A stretch of 64,000 bases of DNA from Nonomuraea solani. Its GTDB lineage: Bacteria > Actinomycetota > Actinomycetes > Streptosporangiales > Streptosporangiaceae. The position numbers and the translations under genes are program-made. Below are positions 8,493 to 17,463 of this stretch, piece by piece (position 1 is the stretch's first letter; each line of letters starts with the position of its first letter). Where the stretch lies: NCBI RefSeq assembly GCF_900108335.1, contig NZ_FNVT01000025.1, positions 83,129 to 147,128 of the forward strand, in the 5' to 3' direction. The notes under the pieces are model-generated. The model was not told the DNA's origin. It saw nothing but the letters and a program-made list of their open reading frames with translations, and did not search any database.

Positions 8493-8533
8493 GGTTTCTC
8501 CTCAGTGCATCGGATTGCACCCAGAAGCTAAAG

Positions 8534-8550
8534 GGCCGGATTGAACGGCC
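8534..8550 (-). terminator. Weak hairpin between response regulator and nonulosonate genes
   Basis: GGCCG and CGGCC with a 7-nt loop, followed on the minus strand by CTTT, lie in the 71-nt gap after the response-regulator gene. The stem is only 5 bp, so termination is possible but not certain. Confidence 0.35.
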
Positions 8551-8563
8551 AGCGTCACCCTTA

Positions 8564-9229
8564 TTAACTTTCCATGGGGATCCGGTAGAGCAACTCTGGC
8601 CGGCCCACTCCGCCGTACTGCGGGATGCGCACCGCCGTACCCCGTTCGACCAGGTATTCCAGGTAGCGGCGCGCCGTCACCCTGGACACTCCGATCTCGT
8701 CGGCCACACCCTGCGCGGCCATCCCCTCCGGGTGCGCGCGCAACTGCGCGGCCACGCTGTCGAGGGTGTCCTTGGCCATGCCTTTGGGCAGGTCCGAGCT
8801 GCCCCGCAGGGTGCCGAGCACGCGGTCCACGTCGCCCTGGCCGACCGCCAGTCCCGCCTCCTCCTTGAACCGGGCGTAACGCGTGAGCTTTTCGGCGAGT
8901 GTCGCGTACGTGAACGGTTTGAGCAGGTATTGGGAGATCCCGAGCGAGACCGCCGACCGCACCATGGCCAGGTCACGCGCGGAGGTGACGGCGATGATGT
9001 CGCACATCAGGCCGCCCGCGCGCACCGCCCGGCACACCTCAAGGCCGTGCATGTCGGGCAGGTAGAGGTCGAGCAGGATGAGGTCCACGGGCCGCCGGCG
9101 CAGGAACCGCAGCGCGTCCCCGCCGGACCTGACCACCCCGGCCACCTCGAAACCCGGCACCCGCTCGACGTAGATGCGGTTGGCCTCGGCGGTGATCTCC
9201 TCGTCCTCGACCACCAGTACGGAGATCAT
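8564..9229 (-). CDS. CitB/DctR-type response regulator
   Basis: A 221-residue two-component regulator. Receiver domain about 1-120: acidic pocket EDEE near the start, phosphorylated Asp in LILLDLYLPDMHG, Thr in IAVTSARD and Lys in YLLKPFTY. The C-terminal part (about 150-215) is a winged helix of the CitB/DcuR kind, with helix-turn-helix AAQGVADEIGVSRVTARRYLEYL. The ATG overlaps the kinase stop as ATGA. This family switches on uptake of C4-dicarboxylates or citrate; the divergent dctA gene 1.6 kb away is the likely target. Confidence 0.92.
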   Translation of the reverse strand: MISVLVVEDEEITAEANRIYVERVPGFEVAGVVRSGGDALRFLRRRPVDLILLDLYLPDMHGLEVCRAVRAGGLMCDIIAVTSARDLAMVRSAVSLGISQYLLKPFTYATLAEKLTRYARFKEEAGLAVGQGDVDRVLGTLRGSSDLPKGMAKDTLDSVAAQLRAHPEGMAAQGVADEIGVSRVTARRYLEYLVERGTAVRIPQYGGVGRPELLYRIPMES

Positions 9230-10719
9230 CGGGCGCGCTCCGGAACCGGCAGCCGGACCGTGAACGTGGAGCCGCTCACCTCGATGCTGCCGCCCAGCCG
9301 CCGCACCGCCTGCCCCACCAGCGCCAGCCCCAGCCCGTGCCCGTCGCCCTTGGTCGTCCAGCCCTTCCCGAACGCCGCCGGGTCGGTCAGCCCTGGCCCG
9401 TCGTCTGCGACCCTGATCAGCACGCCGCCCTCGTCATTGCTGAGATGCACCTCCACCCGCGTCGCCGCGTCGATCGCGTTGTCGATCAGGTTGCCCACGA
9501 TCGTGACCAGCTCGCGCGGGTCGAGGCCCAGGTCGTCCAGCTCGCTGTCCTGGCTGATCACCAGCTCGCCGCCGCGCTCGGCCGCCTCGGCGCTCTTGCC
9601 CAGCAGCAGCGCCGCCAGCACCGGCTCGCGCACCGCGCCCATCACCCGGTCGGTCAGCTCCTGCGCGGCCCGCAGCTCCGCCGTGCCCAGGGCCACCGCC
9701 TGTTCGGTACGGCCCAGCTCCACCAGCGTGATGACCGTGTGCAGCCGGTTGGCGGCCTCGTGCGCGGCCGAGCGCAGCGAGTCGGCGAAGCCGCGCTCGG
9801 CGTCGAGCTGGCCGGTCAGCGCCTGCAACTCGGTGTGGTCGCGTACGGTGACGACCGTGCCGAGCCTGCTGGCCGCGCTGTTGACCGCGAGCACCCGGTC
9901 GCCGACCAGGTGGATCCGCTCGTCGTCGTCCGCCAGCACGTCGGCCAGCCCCAGCTCGCCCACGTGCCGGCCCTCGGCGTCGGCGGGCAGGCCGAGCAGC
10001 AGCCGGGCCGCGTCGTTGCACAGCGTCAGCGTGCCGTCCCTGCCGACCAGCAGCAGGCCCTCCCTGACCGCGTGCAGGACGGCGTCGTGGTGCTCGTGGA
10101 TGCGGCCCAGCTCGACCGGCCCGAGCCCGTGCGTCTGGCGGCGCAGCCGCGCGGTCACCAGCCACGTCCCGGCCGCGCCCAGCGCGAGCGCGACCGCCAC
10201 GAGCAGGGCGCCCCAGGTGTACTGGTCGCGCAGCCGGGCGCTGATCCTGTCGATGGTGATGCCGGAGCTGACCAGCGCCCGCACCCGGCCGCCCGCCATG
10301 ACCGGCGTCACCGCCCGCTCGGACGGGCCCAGCGTGCCGGTGTAGGTCTCGGTGAACGTCTCACCCCGCAGCGCCCGCTCGGTGTGCCCGCGGAACGGCT
10401 TGCCGATCTCGGCCGGGTTGGGGTGGGTGTAGCGGGTGCCGTCCGGCTTCATGATGGTGATGAAGTCGACTCCCGTCGCCAGGCGCACCCGTTCGGCGTA
10501 CGGCTGCAGCCGCGCGCTCGGGTTCGCGTCGTCGAGCGCGTCGAGCACGTCGGGGGAGACCGCCACGCTCACCGCGACGGCCGTGGCCGTGCGGCGCGCC
10601 TCCTCGGTGAGCAGCTCACGGGCCTGCACCAGCGCGAGCGCCGCCCCGCCGGAGACCGTGACGGCGACCACGAGCAACTGCAGGACCAGCATCTGCCCGG
10701 CCAGGCTCCAGCGCCGCAT
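9226..10719 (-). CDS. CitA/DcuS-type sensor histidine kinase
   Basis: A 497-residue membrane kinase. An N-terminal TM segment (about 8-30) is followed by an extracytoplasmic sensor domain (about 32-165) with the FITIMKPDGTRYTHPNP pattern of the CitA/DcuS periplasmic PAS fold, a second TM segment (about 172-195), a cytoplasmic PAS domain, a helical region with the phospho-accepting His in AAHEAANRLH, and an HATPase domain with GNLIDNAIDAA and DDGPGL. Such sensors bind C4-dicarboxylates or citrate outside the cell. It is coupled to the response regulator by ATGA and divergent to dctA. Confidence 0.92.
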   Translation of the reverse strand: MRRWSLAGQMLVLQLLVVAVTVSGGAALALVQARELLTEEARRTATAVAVSVAVSPDVLDALDDANPSARLQPYAERVRLATGVDFITIMKPDGTRYTHPNPAEIGKPFRGHTERALRGETFTETYTGTLGPSERAVTPVMAGGRVRALVSSGITIDRISARLRDQYTWGALLVAVALALGAAGTWLVTARLRRQTHGLGPVELGRIHEHHDAVLHAVREGLLLVGRDGTLTLCNDAARLLLGLPADAEGRHVGELGLADVLADDDERIHLVGDRVLAVNSAASRLGTVVTVRDHTELQALTGQLDAERGFADSLRSAAHEAANRLHTVITLVELGRTEQAVALGTAELRAAQELTDRVMGAVREPVLAALLLGKSAEAAERGGELVISQDSELDDLGLDPRELVTIVGNLIDNAIDAATRVEVHLSNDEGGVLIRVADDGPGLTDPAAFGKGWTTKGDGHGLGLALVGQAVRRLGGSIEVSGSTFTVRLPVPERAR

Positions 10720-10766
10720 GCGATCACCTCCCGAACGACATTTCTCGTGAACGAAACTTACTCAAT

Positions 10767-10782
10767 AGTGACCTGCATCACT
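10767..10782. promoter_or_regulatory. Inverted repeat in kinase/dctA divergent region
   Basis: AGTGA-CCTGCA-TCACT is a 5-6-5 inverted repeat in the 121-bp gap between the sensor kinase and dctA starts. Position and symmetry make it a candidate site for the CitB-type response regulator or a catabolite regulator; no direct support beyond that. Confidence 0.35.
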
Positions 10783-10840
10783 GGTGAGGCGCATAGTCGC
10801 ACAACCAAAGGTCCCTCCAAAACCGCCGGAGAACCCCCCT

Positions 10841-12166
10841 ATGCGCGATCGAACTCGTTATCTGTACCTGGCCGTCATCGCGGCCGTCCTGCTCGGCATT
10901 CTGGTCGGATTCATCTGGCCGGAGGTCGGCAAGGGGCTCAAGCCCCTCGGCACCGGCTTCGTGTCGCTGATCGGCATGGTGATCGGCCCGATCATCTTCT
11001 GTACGATCGTGCTCGGCGTCGGCTCGGTCCGGCAGGCCGCCAAGGTCGGCAAGGTGGGCGGCCTGGCGCTTGGATACTTCATCGCCATGTCCACGGTCGC
11101 CCTGATCATCGGCCTGATCGTGGGCAACTTCATCGACCCGGGCTCGGGCCTGCAGCTCACCGACGCCGCCCGGCAGACCGCGGTGGCCGAGGCGGCCAAG
11201 GGCGAGTCGGCCAGCACGGTCGACTTCCTGCTCGGCATCATCCCCGAGACGCTGCTCTCCGCGCTCACCGAGGGTTCGGTCCTGCAGGCGCTGCTCGTGG
11301 CGCTGCTGGTCGGCTTCGCGCTGCAGGCCATGGGCGCCAAGGGCGCGCCGATCCTGCGCGGCGTGGAGCACCTGCAGCGGCTCGTGTTCCGCATCCTCGC
11401 CATGATCATGTGGGCCGCGCCGGTGGGCGCGTTCGGGGCGATCGCCGCCGTCGTCGGCGCGACCGGCCTGGAGGCGCTCAAGAGCCTGGCCATCATCATG
11501 ATCGCCTTCTACACCACCTGCGTGCTGTTCGTCGGTGTGGTGCTGGGCACCATCCTGTGGCTGGTCACCCGGATCAACCTGTGGTCCCTGCTGCGCTACC
11601 TGGGCCGCGAGTTCCTGCTCATCCTGTCCACCTCGTCCTCCGAGACGGCCCTGCCCCGGCTCATCGCCAAGATGGAGCACCTGGGCGTGAGCAAGACCGT
11701 CGCCGGCATCACGGTGCCGACCGGCTACTCCTTCAACCTCGACGGCACCGCGATCTACCTGACCATGGCCACGCTGTTCATCGCCACGGCCACCGGGTCG
11801 CCGCTGGAGTTCGGCGAGCAGCTCTCGCTGCTGCTGTTCATGATGATCGCGTCCAAGGGCGCGGCGGGCGTGACCGGAGCCGGTCTGGCCACGCTGGCCG
11901 GTGGCCTGCAGGCGCACCGGCCCGAGCTGGTCGACGGCGTCGGCCTCATCGTGGGCATCGACCGCTTCATGTCCGAGGCTCGCGCGCTGACCAACTTCGC
12001 CGGCAACGCCGTGGCCACCGTCCTCGTCGGCACCTGGACCGGCGAGTTCGACCGCGACCGCGCCAACCTGGTGCTGGCCGGGCAGGCGCCGTTCGACGAG
12101 GCGACGCTGCTCGACGACGAGGACGAGGAGCCACGCGAGCCGGCGAAGGAGATGTCGCCCGCCTAG
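10841..12166 (+). CDS. dctA: Dicarboxylate/sodium or proton symporter (DAACS family)
   Basis: A 441-residue integral membrane carrier of the dicarboxylate/amino acid:cation symporter family. Visible signatures are LILSTSSSETALP (the serine-rich re-entrant loop HP1) and VPTGYSFNLDGTAIYLTMATLFIA (family signature with the NLDGT motif), then GVTGAG near HP2 and IVGIDRFMSEARALTNFAGN containing the substrate-binding Asp/Arg/Asn residues. It probably imports succinate, fumarate or malate. ATG at 10841 was chosen over an upstream in-frame codon because CGGAGA precedes it and the hydrophobic helix starts just after. The divergent CitAB-type system is the likely regulator. Its TAG shares CTAG with the stop of the next, convergent gene. 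Confidence 0.9.
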   Translation: MRDRTRYLYLAVIAAVLLGILVGFIWPEVGKGLKPLGTGFVSLIGMVIGPIIFCTIVLGVGSVRQAAKVGKVGGLALGYFIAMSTVALIIGLIVGNFIDPGSGLQLTDAARQTAVAEAAKGESASTVDFLLGIIPETLLSALTEGSVLQALLVALLVGFALQAMGAKGAPILRGVEHLQRLVFRILAMIMWAAPVGAFGAIAAVVGATGLEALKSLAIIMIAFYTTCVLFVGVVLGTILWLVTRINLWSLLRYLGREFLLILSTSSSETALPRLIAKMEHLGVSKTVAGITVPTGYSFNLDGTAIYLTMATLFIATATGSPLEFGEQLSLLLFMMIASKGAAGVTGAGLATLAGGLQAHRPELVDGVGLIVGIDRFMSEARALTNFAGNAVATVLVGTWTGEFDRDRANLVLAGQAPFDEATLLDDEDEEPREPAKEMSPA

Positions 12167-12990
12167 GGTTTGCGGCCGATGCCCGCGTACGCCATGTTGG
12201 CGAGCTCTTCGTGCACGAAGACCGGGTTGACGGGGTCGGCGAACGGCCAGACCTGGTGCGGTGGCAGGCCGGTGGCCAGGCCCGGCGGGATGAGCTCGAA
12301 GTCGCCGAAGAAGGCGGCGATCTCCTTGCCGGGCCGCGGTGTGAACGCCGCGTTGGCCTTCTTGTAGAACTCACTGACCTGGGCCGCCCGCTCGGTGGCC
12401 ACGTCGTTGGTCACGTGCGAGATCGCCAGGTAGCTGCCCGGCGCGAGCGCGTCGCGGTAGGCGGCCACGAAACCCTGCGGATCGTCGTTGTCGGAGATGA
12501 GGTGCAGGGTGAACATCATCAGCACCGCGATCGGCCGGTCGAAGTCCAGCAGCCCGCGCACCTCCGGATTCGCCAAGATCTCCGCCGGCCGGCGGGCGTC
12601 CCCCAGCACCATGGCCACCCGGTCCGGGTCGGCCAGCAGCGCCCGGCCGTGCGTGGCCACCACCGGGTCGTTGTCCACATAGACCACACGGGCCTCAGGG
12701 GCCTGGCGCAGCGCCACCTCGTGCACGTTCTCCTGGGCCGGCAGGCCCGAGCCCAGGTCCAGGAACTGCGTGACGCCCTGTTCGCACAGGTAGCGCACCA
12801 CGCGGCCGATCAGTGCCCGGTTCTCCCTCGTGCCCTCCCGGACTTCGGGCATCACGCTCAGCACCATGTCACCCAGATCCCGGTCGGACTTGAAGTTGTC
12901 CTTGCCGCCGAGGAAGTAGTCGTACATTCGCGCCGCGTTGGGAATGTGGGGATCAACGCCCTGCGGCACATATTCCGTCATAGAGACCAT
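12163..12990 (-). CDS. SAM-dependent methyltransferase (PF04672 family)
   Basis: A 275-residue protein of the S-adenosyl methyltransferase family (formerly DUF574) that is greatly expanded in actinomycetes. The family hallmarks are present: PNAARMYDYFLGGKDNF near the N-terminus, FLDLGSGLPAQENVHE (SAM-binding GxG loop), VVYVDNDPVVATHG and VLMMFTLHLI. Substrates of this family are mostly unknown. Either ATG at 12990 or at 12981 could be the start; neither has a strong ribosome site. It converges on dctA with stop codons overlapping in CTAG and shows no functional link to neighbours. Confidence 0.9.
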   Translation of the reverse strand: MVSMTEYVPQGVDPHIPNAARMYDYFLGGKDNFKSDRDLGDMVLSVMPEVREGTRENRALIGRVVRYLCEQGVTQFLDLGSGLPAQENVHEVALRQAPEARVVYVDNDPVVATHGRALLADPDRVAMVLGDARRPAEILANPEVRGLLDFDRPIAVLMMFTLHLISDNDDPQGFVAAYRDALAPGSYLAISHVTNDVATERAAQVSEFYKKANAAFTPRPGKEIAAFFGDFELIPPGLATGLPPHQVWPFADPVNPVFVHEELANMAYAGIGRKP

Positions 12991-13029
12991 GATCCACGAC
13001 GGCCGCGTCTGAAATCCATAAAAACGGGA

Positions 13030-14376
13030 TTAAACGGCTGGAAGTCGCAGAACGAACCGCGCGCCGCCCTCGTAGTCCTCCACGCAGATCTGGCCGCGGT
13101 GCGCCATCGCCACGTCCCGCGCGATGGCCAGGCCCAGCCCCGTGCCGCCGGCGTCGCGGCTGCGGGCGGCGTCCAGGCGGGTGAAGCGCTCGAAGATGCG
13201 CTCGCGGTCGGCCTCGGCGATCTCCATGCCGTCGTTCTCGACCGCCAGCACGGCCGTGCCGCCGTCGTCCTCCAGGTCCACGGTGACGCGGACGCGGCTC
13301 TCGGCGTGCCGCTGGGCGTTGTCCAGCAGGTTCGTCAGCACCCTGGCCAGTTGCAGTCGTACGCCCTCGACCGTCACCCCCGTGGTCAGATCGACCCGTA
13401 CGGGCAGCTTGTCGTTGCGCACGGCCAGCTCCTGGCGGACGAGCCCGGCCAGGTCGATCCGCTCCCTGACCACGTCCACCCGGGAGCCGATCCTGGCCAG
13501 CAGCAGCAGGTCCGTGATGATGGCCTCCAGCCGGTCGGTGTCGCGCAGCGCGCTGTCCACCAGCGCCCGTACGTCGGTGTCGTCCGGGTAGAGCTGGGCG
13601 CTTTCGAGCTGGGCGCGCAGCCCGGCGATCGGGGTGCGCAGCTCGTGCGAGGCGTCGGAGGCGAACTGGCGCTGCTGCTCGGCGGAGCGCTCCAGGCGGG
13701 CCAGCGTGCTGTTGATCGACTGGGCGAGGTGGACCACCTCGTCGTCGCCCGGTGGTTGCGTCACCCGGTGGCTCAGGTCGCCGGCGTGCACGGCGTCCAG
13801 CTCCGTCCGCATGGTCGCCACCGGCCGCAGCGCCCGGCCGGTGATCCACCACGTCGCCCACGCGGCCAGCGCGATGAGCAGGGCGACCTCCGCGAACACC
13901 ACGATGTCCAGGGTCCTGGTGGCCAGCACACTGGGCGCGCCGCTGCCCGCGTAGACGATGGGGGAGTCGGCGCCCATGCTGACCTTGACCGCCGACAGGT
14001 ACACGCACTCGGTCGGCAGGCAGTTCATGGTGCTGACGACCTGGTTGCCGGTCGTGGGGCGCACCTCGGACAGCGGTGGCAGGTTCCTGGCGGCGTCGCT
14101 GGCGGCCAGGATCCGGCCGTCGGGGCCGACGATCTGGATCAGGTCCACCGACGGGTCCGGCACCGGGAGGGTGGCACCCGTGGGCAGGGTGCCACCGCGC
14201 ATCTCGTACGCGATCCGCTCGGCCGTGTTCCTGGTGGCGGCGAACACGCTGGCGGTGATCAGGGCCCGCGACGTGGTGACCCCGGCGATGCCCACGGGAA
14301 TGAGCACGAGGGCGGCTACGGCCGTCGCGATGAAGGTGACGCGTCCGCGCAGGGATCTGGCCCACCAGGGTGCCAC
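13030..14376 (-). CDS. Orphan HAMP-type sensor histidine kinase
   Basis: A 448-residue membrane kinase. TM1 about 11-35, extracytoplasmic domain about 36-150 with a CLPTEC pair of cysteines that could form a disulfide, TM2 about 157-178, HAMP about 180-232, HisKA with SHELRTPIAGL (phospho-His), and HATPase with NLLDNAQRHA, ENDGMEI, FERF and GTGLGLAI. No response regulator gene is adjacent, so its partner must lie elsewhere or be shared. GTG start; ribosome site weak. Confidence 0.9.
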   Translation of the reverse strand: MAPWWARSLRGRVTFIATAVAALVLIPVGIAGVTTSRALITASVFAATRNTAERIAYEMRGGTLPTGATLPVPDPSVDLIQIVGPDGRILAASDAARNLPPLSEVRPTTGNQVVSTMNCLPTECVYLSAVKVSMGADSPIVYAGSGAPSVLATRTLDIVVFAEVALLIALAAWATWWITGRALRPVATMRTELDAVHAGDLSHRVTQPPGDDEVVHLAQSINSTLARLERSAEQQRQFASDASHELRTPIAGLRAQLESAQLYPDDTDVRALVDSALRDTDRLEAIITDLLLLARIGSRVDVVRERIDLAGLVRQELAVRNDKLPVRVDLTTGVTVEGVRLQLARVLTNLLDNAQRHAESRVRVTVDLEDDGGTAVLAVENDGMEIAEADRERIFERFTRLDAARSRDAGGTGLGLAIARDVAMAHRGQICVEDYEGGARFVLRLPAV

Positions 14377-14440
14377 CCCCTGAGGTTACCGAGCGTGATC
14401 GCCTTGATTTATCGGGTTAAGGGAAAGATTCCCCCAATCG

Positions 14441-15934
14441 TCAGCGGCGCAGCCAGACCGTGGTGTCCGGCGGGATCGTGCCGTCGCCGGGCACCGGGCC
14501 GCTGGACAGCAGCACCTCGCCCGCTCCCTCCAGCCGTACCGGCTCCTCGCCCGTGTTGAGCACGACGACCAGCCCGGGGTCGCGCTCGATGACCAGCACG
14601 TCCTTGGGGGAGTCCAGCCAGGTCAGCGTGCCGCCGCCGAGCGCGGGGTGCTCCTTGCGCAGCCGCAGCGCGGCCCGGTAGAGGTTCAGCGTGGACGCGG
14701 GGTCGTCCTCCTGGGCCTCGGCCGACAGCGCCGCCCACCCGGCCGGGATCGGCAGCCACGGGTCGCGCCAGCCCATGTCCTCGTCCGAGGTCCACGGGAT
14801 CGGCACCCGGCAGCCGTCGCGGCTGTCGCCCCTGCGCAGGAACGCCGGGTCCTGGCGCAGCTCGTCGGGCAGGTCGAGCACCTCGGGCAGGCCCAGCTCC
14901 TCGCCGTTGTAGAGGTAGGCGGAGCCGGGCAGGGCCAGCATGAGCAGCGTGGCCGCGCGGGCGCGGGCCAGGCCGCCGTGCCGGGTGACGTGGCGGGGTT
15001 TGTCGTGGTTGGACAGCACCCACGTGGTGGGCGCGCCCACCAGCTCGGCCTCCTTCAGCGCCTTCTCGATGACGGTACGGAAGGACTTGGCGTGGAAGTC
15101 GGCCAGCATGAAGTCGAAGTTGAACGCCTGGTGCAGCTCGTCCGGGCCGACGTAGCGGGCCAGCCGCTCCGGCGAGGACACCCACGCCTCGGCCACCGCC
15201 ATCCGCCCGCCCGGGTAGGAGTCGAGGATCGGCCGCCACTCGCGGTAGATGTCGTGCACGCCGTCCTGGTCGAAGTACGGGACCTGCTCGTCGCCGAGCA
15301 TCTCGGCCTGCGGGCCGTCCTTCTGCCCCACGTCGGGCAGGCCGTCGGCCTTGATCATGCCGTGCGCCACGTCGATGCGGAAGCCGTCCACGCCCCGGTC
15401 GAGCCAGAAGCGCAGGATGTCGCGGAACTCGGCGCGCACGTCCGGGTTGTCCCAGTTGAGGTCCGGCTGCTCGGGCGCGAACAGGTGCAGGTACCACTGC
15501 CCGTCCTCGACCTGCGTCCACGCCGGGCCGCCGAAGATCGACTCCCAGTCGTTCGGCCGGTCGCGGAAGATGTAGCGGTCGCGCAGCCCGGCCTTGAACC
15601 AGGGGTGCTCGTCGGAGGAGTGGTTCGGCACCACGTCCACGATGACCCTGATGCCCTTGGCGTGGGCGTCGGCGATCAGCGCGTCGAAGTCGGCCAGGGT
15701 GCCGAACATGGGGTCGACGTCCCGGTAGTCGGCCACGTCGTAGCCGCCGTCGGCCATGGGGGAGGTGTAGAACGGGCTCAGCCAGATGGCGTCCACGCCC
15801 AGGCCGGCCAGGTAGTCGAGGCGGCCGCGCACACCTTCGAGGTCTCCCATGCCGTCGCCGTTCGCGTCGGCGAAGCTGCGCGGGTAAACCTGGTACACGA
15901 CGGCGTCACGCCACCAGTCGTCGTTGCCGAGCAT
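14441..15934 (-). CDS. Alpha-glucosidase, GH13 (first paralog)
   Basis: A 497-residue cytoplasmic glycoside hydrolase that releases glucose from maltose and short maltodextrins or isomalto-oligosaccharides. The GH13 motifs are in order: DVVPNH (100-105), GFRIDVAHG with nucleophile D188, VAEAW with acid/base E249 and LSNHD with D311. The barrel ends near 420 and a small beta domain follows. It is divergent from malE across a 262-bp region with two LacI-type operator candidates, so it belongs to the same regulon. A second, closely similar copy is encoded at 35706-37175. Confidence 0.92.
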   Translation of the reverse strand: MLGNDDWWRDAVVYQVYPRSFADANGDGMGDLEGVRGRLDYLAGLGVDAIWLSPFYTSPMADGGYDVADYRDVDPMFGTLADFDALIADAHAKGIRVIVDVVPNHSSDEHPWFKAGLRDRYIFRDRPNDWESIFGGPAWTQVEDGQWYLHLFAPEQPDLNWDNPDVRAEFRDILRFWLDRGVDGFRIDVAHGMIKADGLPDVGQKDGPQAEMLGDEQVPYFDQDGVHDIYREWRPILDSYPGGRMAVAEAWVSSPERLARYVGPDELHQAFNFDFMLADFHAKSFRTVIEKALKEAELVGAPTTWVLSNHDKPRHVTRHGGLARARAATLLMLALPGSAYLYNGEELGLPEVLDLPDELRQDPAFLRRGDSRDGCRVPIPWTSDEDMGWRDPWLPIPAGWAALSAEAQEDDPASTLNLYRAALRLRKEHPALGGGTLTWLDSPKDVLVIERDPGLVVVLNTGEEPVRLEGAGEVLLSSGPVPGDGTIPPDTTVWLRR

Positions 15935-16011
15935 GGTTGTCCTTCCCCGGATGCCCCGAGATGTCGGGTGTGGTCCTGGTGAAGGATGTCGCGATCGCCG
16001 ACCATGGTCAA

Positions 16012-16036
16012 GCGCAAGTTGCGGAAAGTTGCAATC
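16012..16036. promoter_or_regulatory. Candidate LacI/MalR operator (alpha-glucosidase side)
   Basis: The plus strand holds TTGCGGAAAGTTGC (16019-16032): two TTGC half-sites exactly 10 bp apart, preceded by an overlapping CGCAA-G-TTGCG palindrome. It lies about 80 bp upstream of the alpha-glucosidase start. The same TTGC-N6-TTGC pattern recurs at 16111-16142 and at 35642-35662 near the LacI-controlled genes. Confidence 0.6.
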
Positions 16037-16110
16037 CCGCCCTCTGGCTGCTGTGCAGTGCTAGTGGCGAGGTCAGACAGGGCGGGACGGAATGAGAATC
16101 GGGTAACGCT

Positions 16111-16142
16111 CTTTCGCAAGTTCTTCCAATTCTTGCAAAGAG
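16111..16142. promoter_or_regulatory. Candidate LacI/MalR operator upstream of malE
   Basis: TTTCGCAAG and CTTGCAAAG face each other across 11 bp. On the minus strand the inner part reads TTGGAAGAACTTGC, matching the TTGC-N6-TTGC pattern of the other two sites with one mismatch in a half-site. It ends 55 bp before the malE start, a usual place for repression by a maltose-responsive LacI protein. Confidence 0.6.
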
Positions 16143-16196
16143 CCGCTAACGTCCCGGAAACGTTCCCCCTGTTCCTCCCTGACCTCAGGAGTTCCC

Positions 16197-17459
16197 ATGC
16201 GCATGCGGGCTCTCGGTGTGGCCGCTCTCGCGTCCCTGTCGTTCGCCGCGACGGCCTGCGGGCAATCCCCGTCGGCCGCTCCGGCGGCGCCCAGCGCGTC
16301 AGCCGCCGCCTCCGCCGCAGGTGGCAGCCTCGTCATCTGGGCCGACCCCAGCCGGGTCAAGCCGCTCAAGCCCTTCGCCGACGAGTTCGGCAAGGAGAAC
16401 GGCGTGACGGTCGAGGTGAAGGAGATCAGCAAGGACAACCAGCAGACCTTCCTCACCGCCTCCCAGCAGGGCAGCGGCCCGGACATCATGGTCGGCGCCC
16501 ACGACTGGATCGGCAACCTGGTGCAGAACGGCGCCATCGACCCGGTCACGCTGACCGACGCGCAGAAGGCGGCCTTCTCCGAGAAGGCGATCCAGGCCGT
16601 GACGTTCAACGGCCAGATCTACGGGGCCCCGTACGCGATGGAGAACATCGCGCTGATCCGCAACACCAAGCTCGCCCCCGACGCGCCCGCCAGCATCGAG
16701 GACCTGATCGCCAAGGGCAAGAAGCTCAAGGCGGACGGCAAGGTCAAGGAGGTGCTCTGCCTGCCGGTCGGTCAGAAGGGCGACGCCTTCCACGTCTACC
16801 CGATCTTCGCCTCGGGCGGCGGCGCGCTGTTCGGCACCACCGCCGGCGGCGACCCCGACCCCAAGCAGGTGCTGCTCGGCTCGCCGGAGTCGGTCAAGGC
16901 GTTCGAGAAGCTGAAGGACCTGGGCGAGAAGGGCGATGGCGGCCTGCGGACGTCGCTGACCAACGAGAACTACATCGTCAACTTCGCCGGCGGCAAGTGC
17001 GCCTACCTCGTCTCGGGCCCGTGGGCCATCAGCGAGGTCAAGAAGGGCGGCATCTCGTACGACATCACCGCCGTCCCGGCGTTCGAGGACGGCAAGCCCG
17101 CCACCCCGTTCGTCGGCGTGCAGGCCTTCTTCGTGGCCTCCAAGGGCAAGAGCAAGACCCTGGCCCAGGAGTTCGTGGCCAACTACGTGACCAACAAGGA
17201 CGTCGCGAAGGCCCTGTACGACGCCGACCCCCGGCCCCCGGCGCTGACCGCCGCGCTCCAGGAGGTCCAGGCCGCCGACCCCGACGCGGTCAAGTTCATG
17301 GACGCCGGCAAGGACGGCCTGCCCATGCCCGCCATCCCCGAGATGGCCGCGATCTGGGAGCCGTTCGGCATCGCGGAGACCGCCGTGGTCAAGGGTGGCG
17401 ACGCGGCCAAGGCCGCCGCGGCGGCGCAGAAGGCCATCGACGGCTCGCTCAAGAACTGA
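16197..17459 (+). CDS. malE: Maltodextrin ABC transporter substrate-binding lipoprotein
   Basis: A 420-residue lipoprotein: basic MRMR start, hydrophobic stretch and a lipobox-like AATAC with Cys at 21, followed by an Ala/Ser/Pro linker. The mature part is a family 1 extracellular solute-binding protein of the MalE kind (LVIWADPSRVKPLKPFADEF, GPDIMVGAHDWIGNLVQNG, YGAPYAMENIALIRNTKL, GGKCAYLVSGPWAISEVKK). It would capture maltose or maltodextrins outside the membrane for MalFG. It opens a tightly packed malE-malF-malG-GH13 unit and is preceded by operator candidates. Confidence 0.92.
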   Translation: MRMRALGVAALASLSFAATACGQSPSAAPAAPSASAAASAAGGSLVIWADPSRVKPLKPFADEFGKENGVTVEVKEISKDNQQTFLTASQQGSGPDIMVGAHDWIGNLVQNGAIDPVTLTDAQKAAFSEKAIQAVTFNGQIYGAPYAMENIALIRNTKLAPDAPASIEDLIAKGKKLKADGKVKEVLCLPVGQKGDAFHVYPIFASGGGALFGTTAGGDPDPKQVLLGSPESVKAFEKLKDLGEKGDGGLRTSLTNENYIVNFAGGKCAYLVSGPWAISEVKKGGISYDITAVPAFEDGKPATPFVGVQAFFVASKGKSKTLAQEFVANYVTNKDVAKALYDADPRPPALTAALQEVQAADPDAVKFMDAGKDGLPMPAIPEMAAIWEPFGIAETAVVKGGDAAKAAAAAQKAIDGSLKN

Positions 17460-17463
17460 CGAC

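Noticed and set aside
4695..8531. A 1278-codon plus-strand open frame opposite the glycan genes
   Set aside because: It is antisense to three genes with clear motifs and encodes a repetitive Arg/Val/Asp/Gly-rich protein typical of reading the shadow strand of very GC-rich genes.
9337..14559. A 1740-codon plus-strand open frame across dctA and its neighbours
   Set aside because: It runs through several well-supported genes on both strands, with His/Gln/Arg/Gly-biased composition and no domain.
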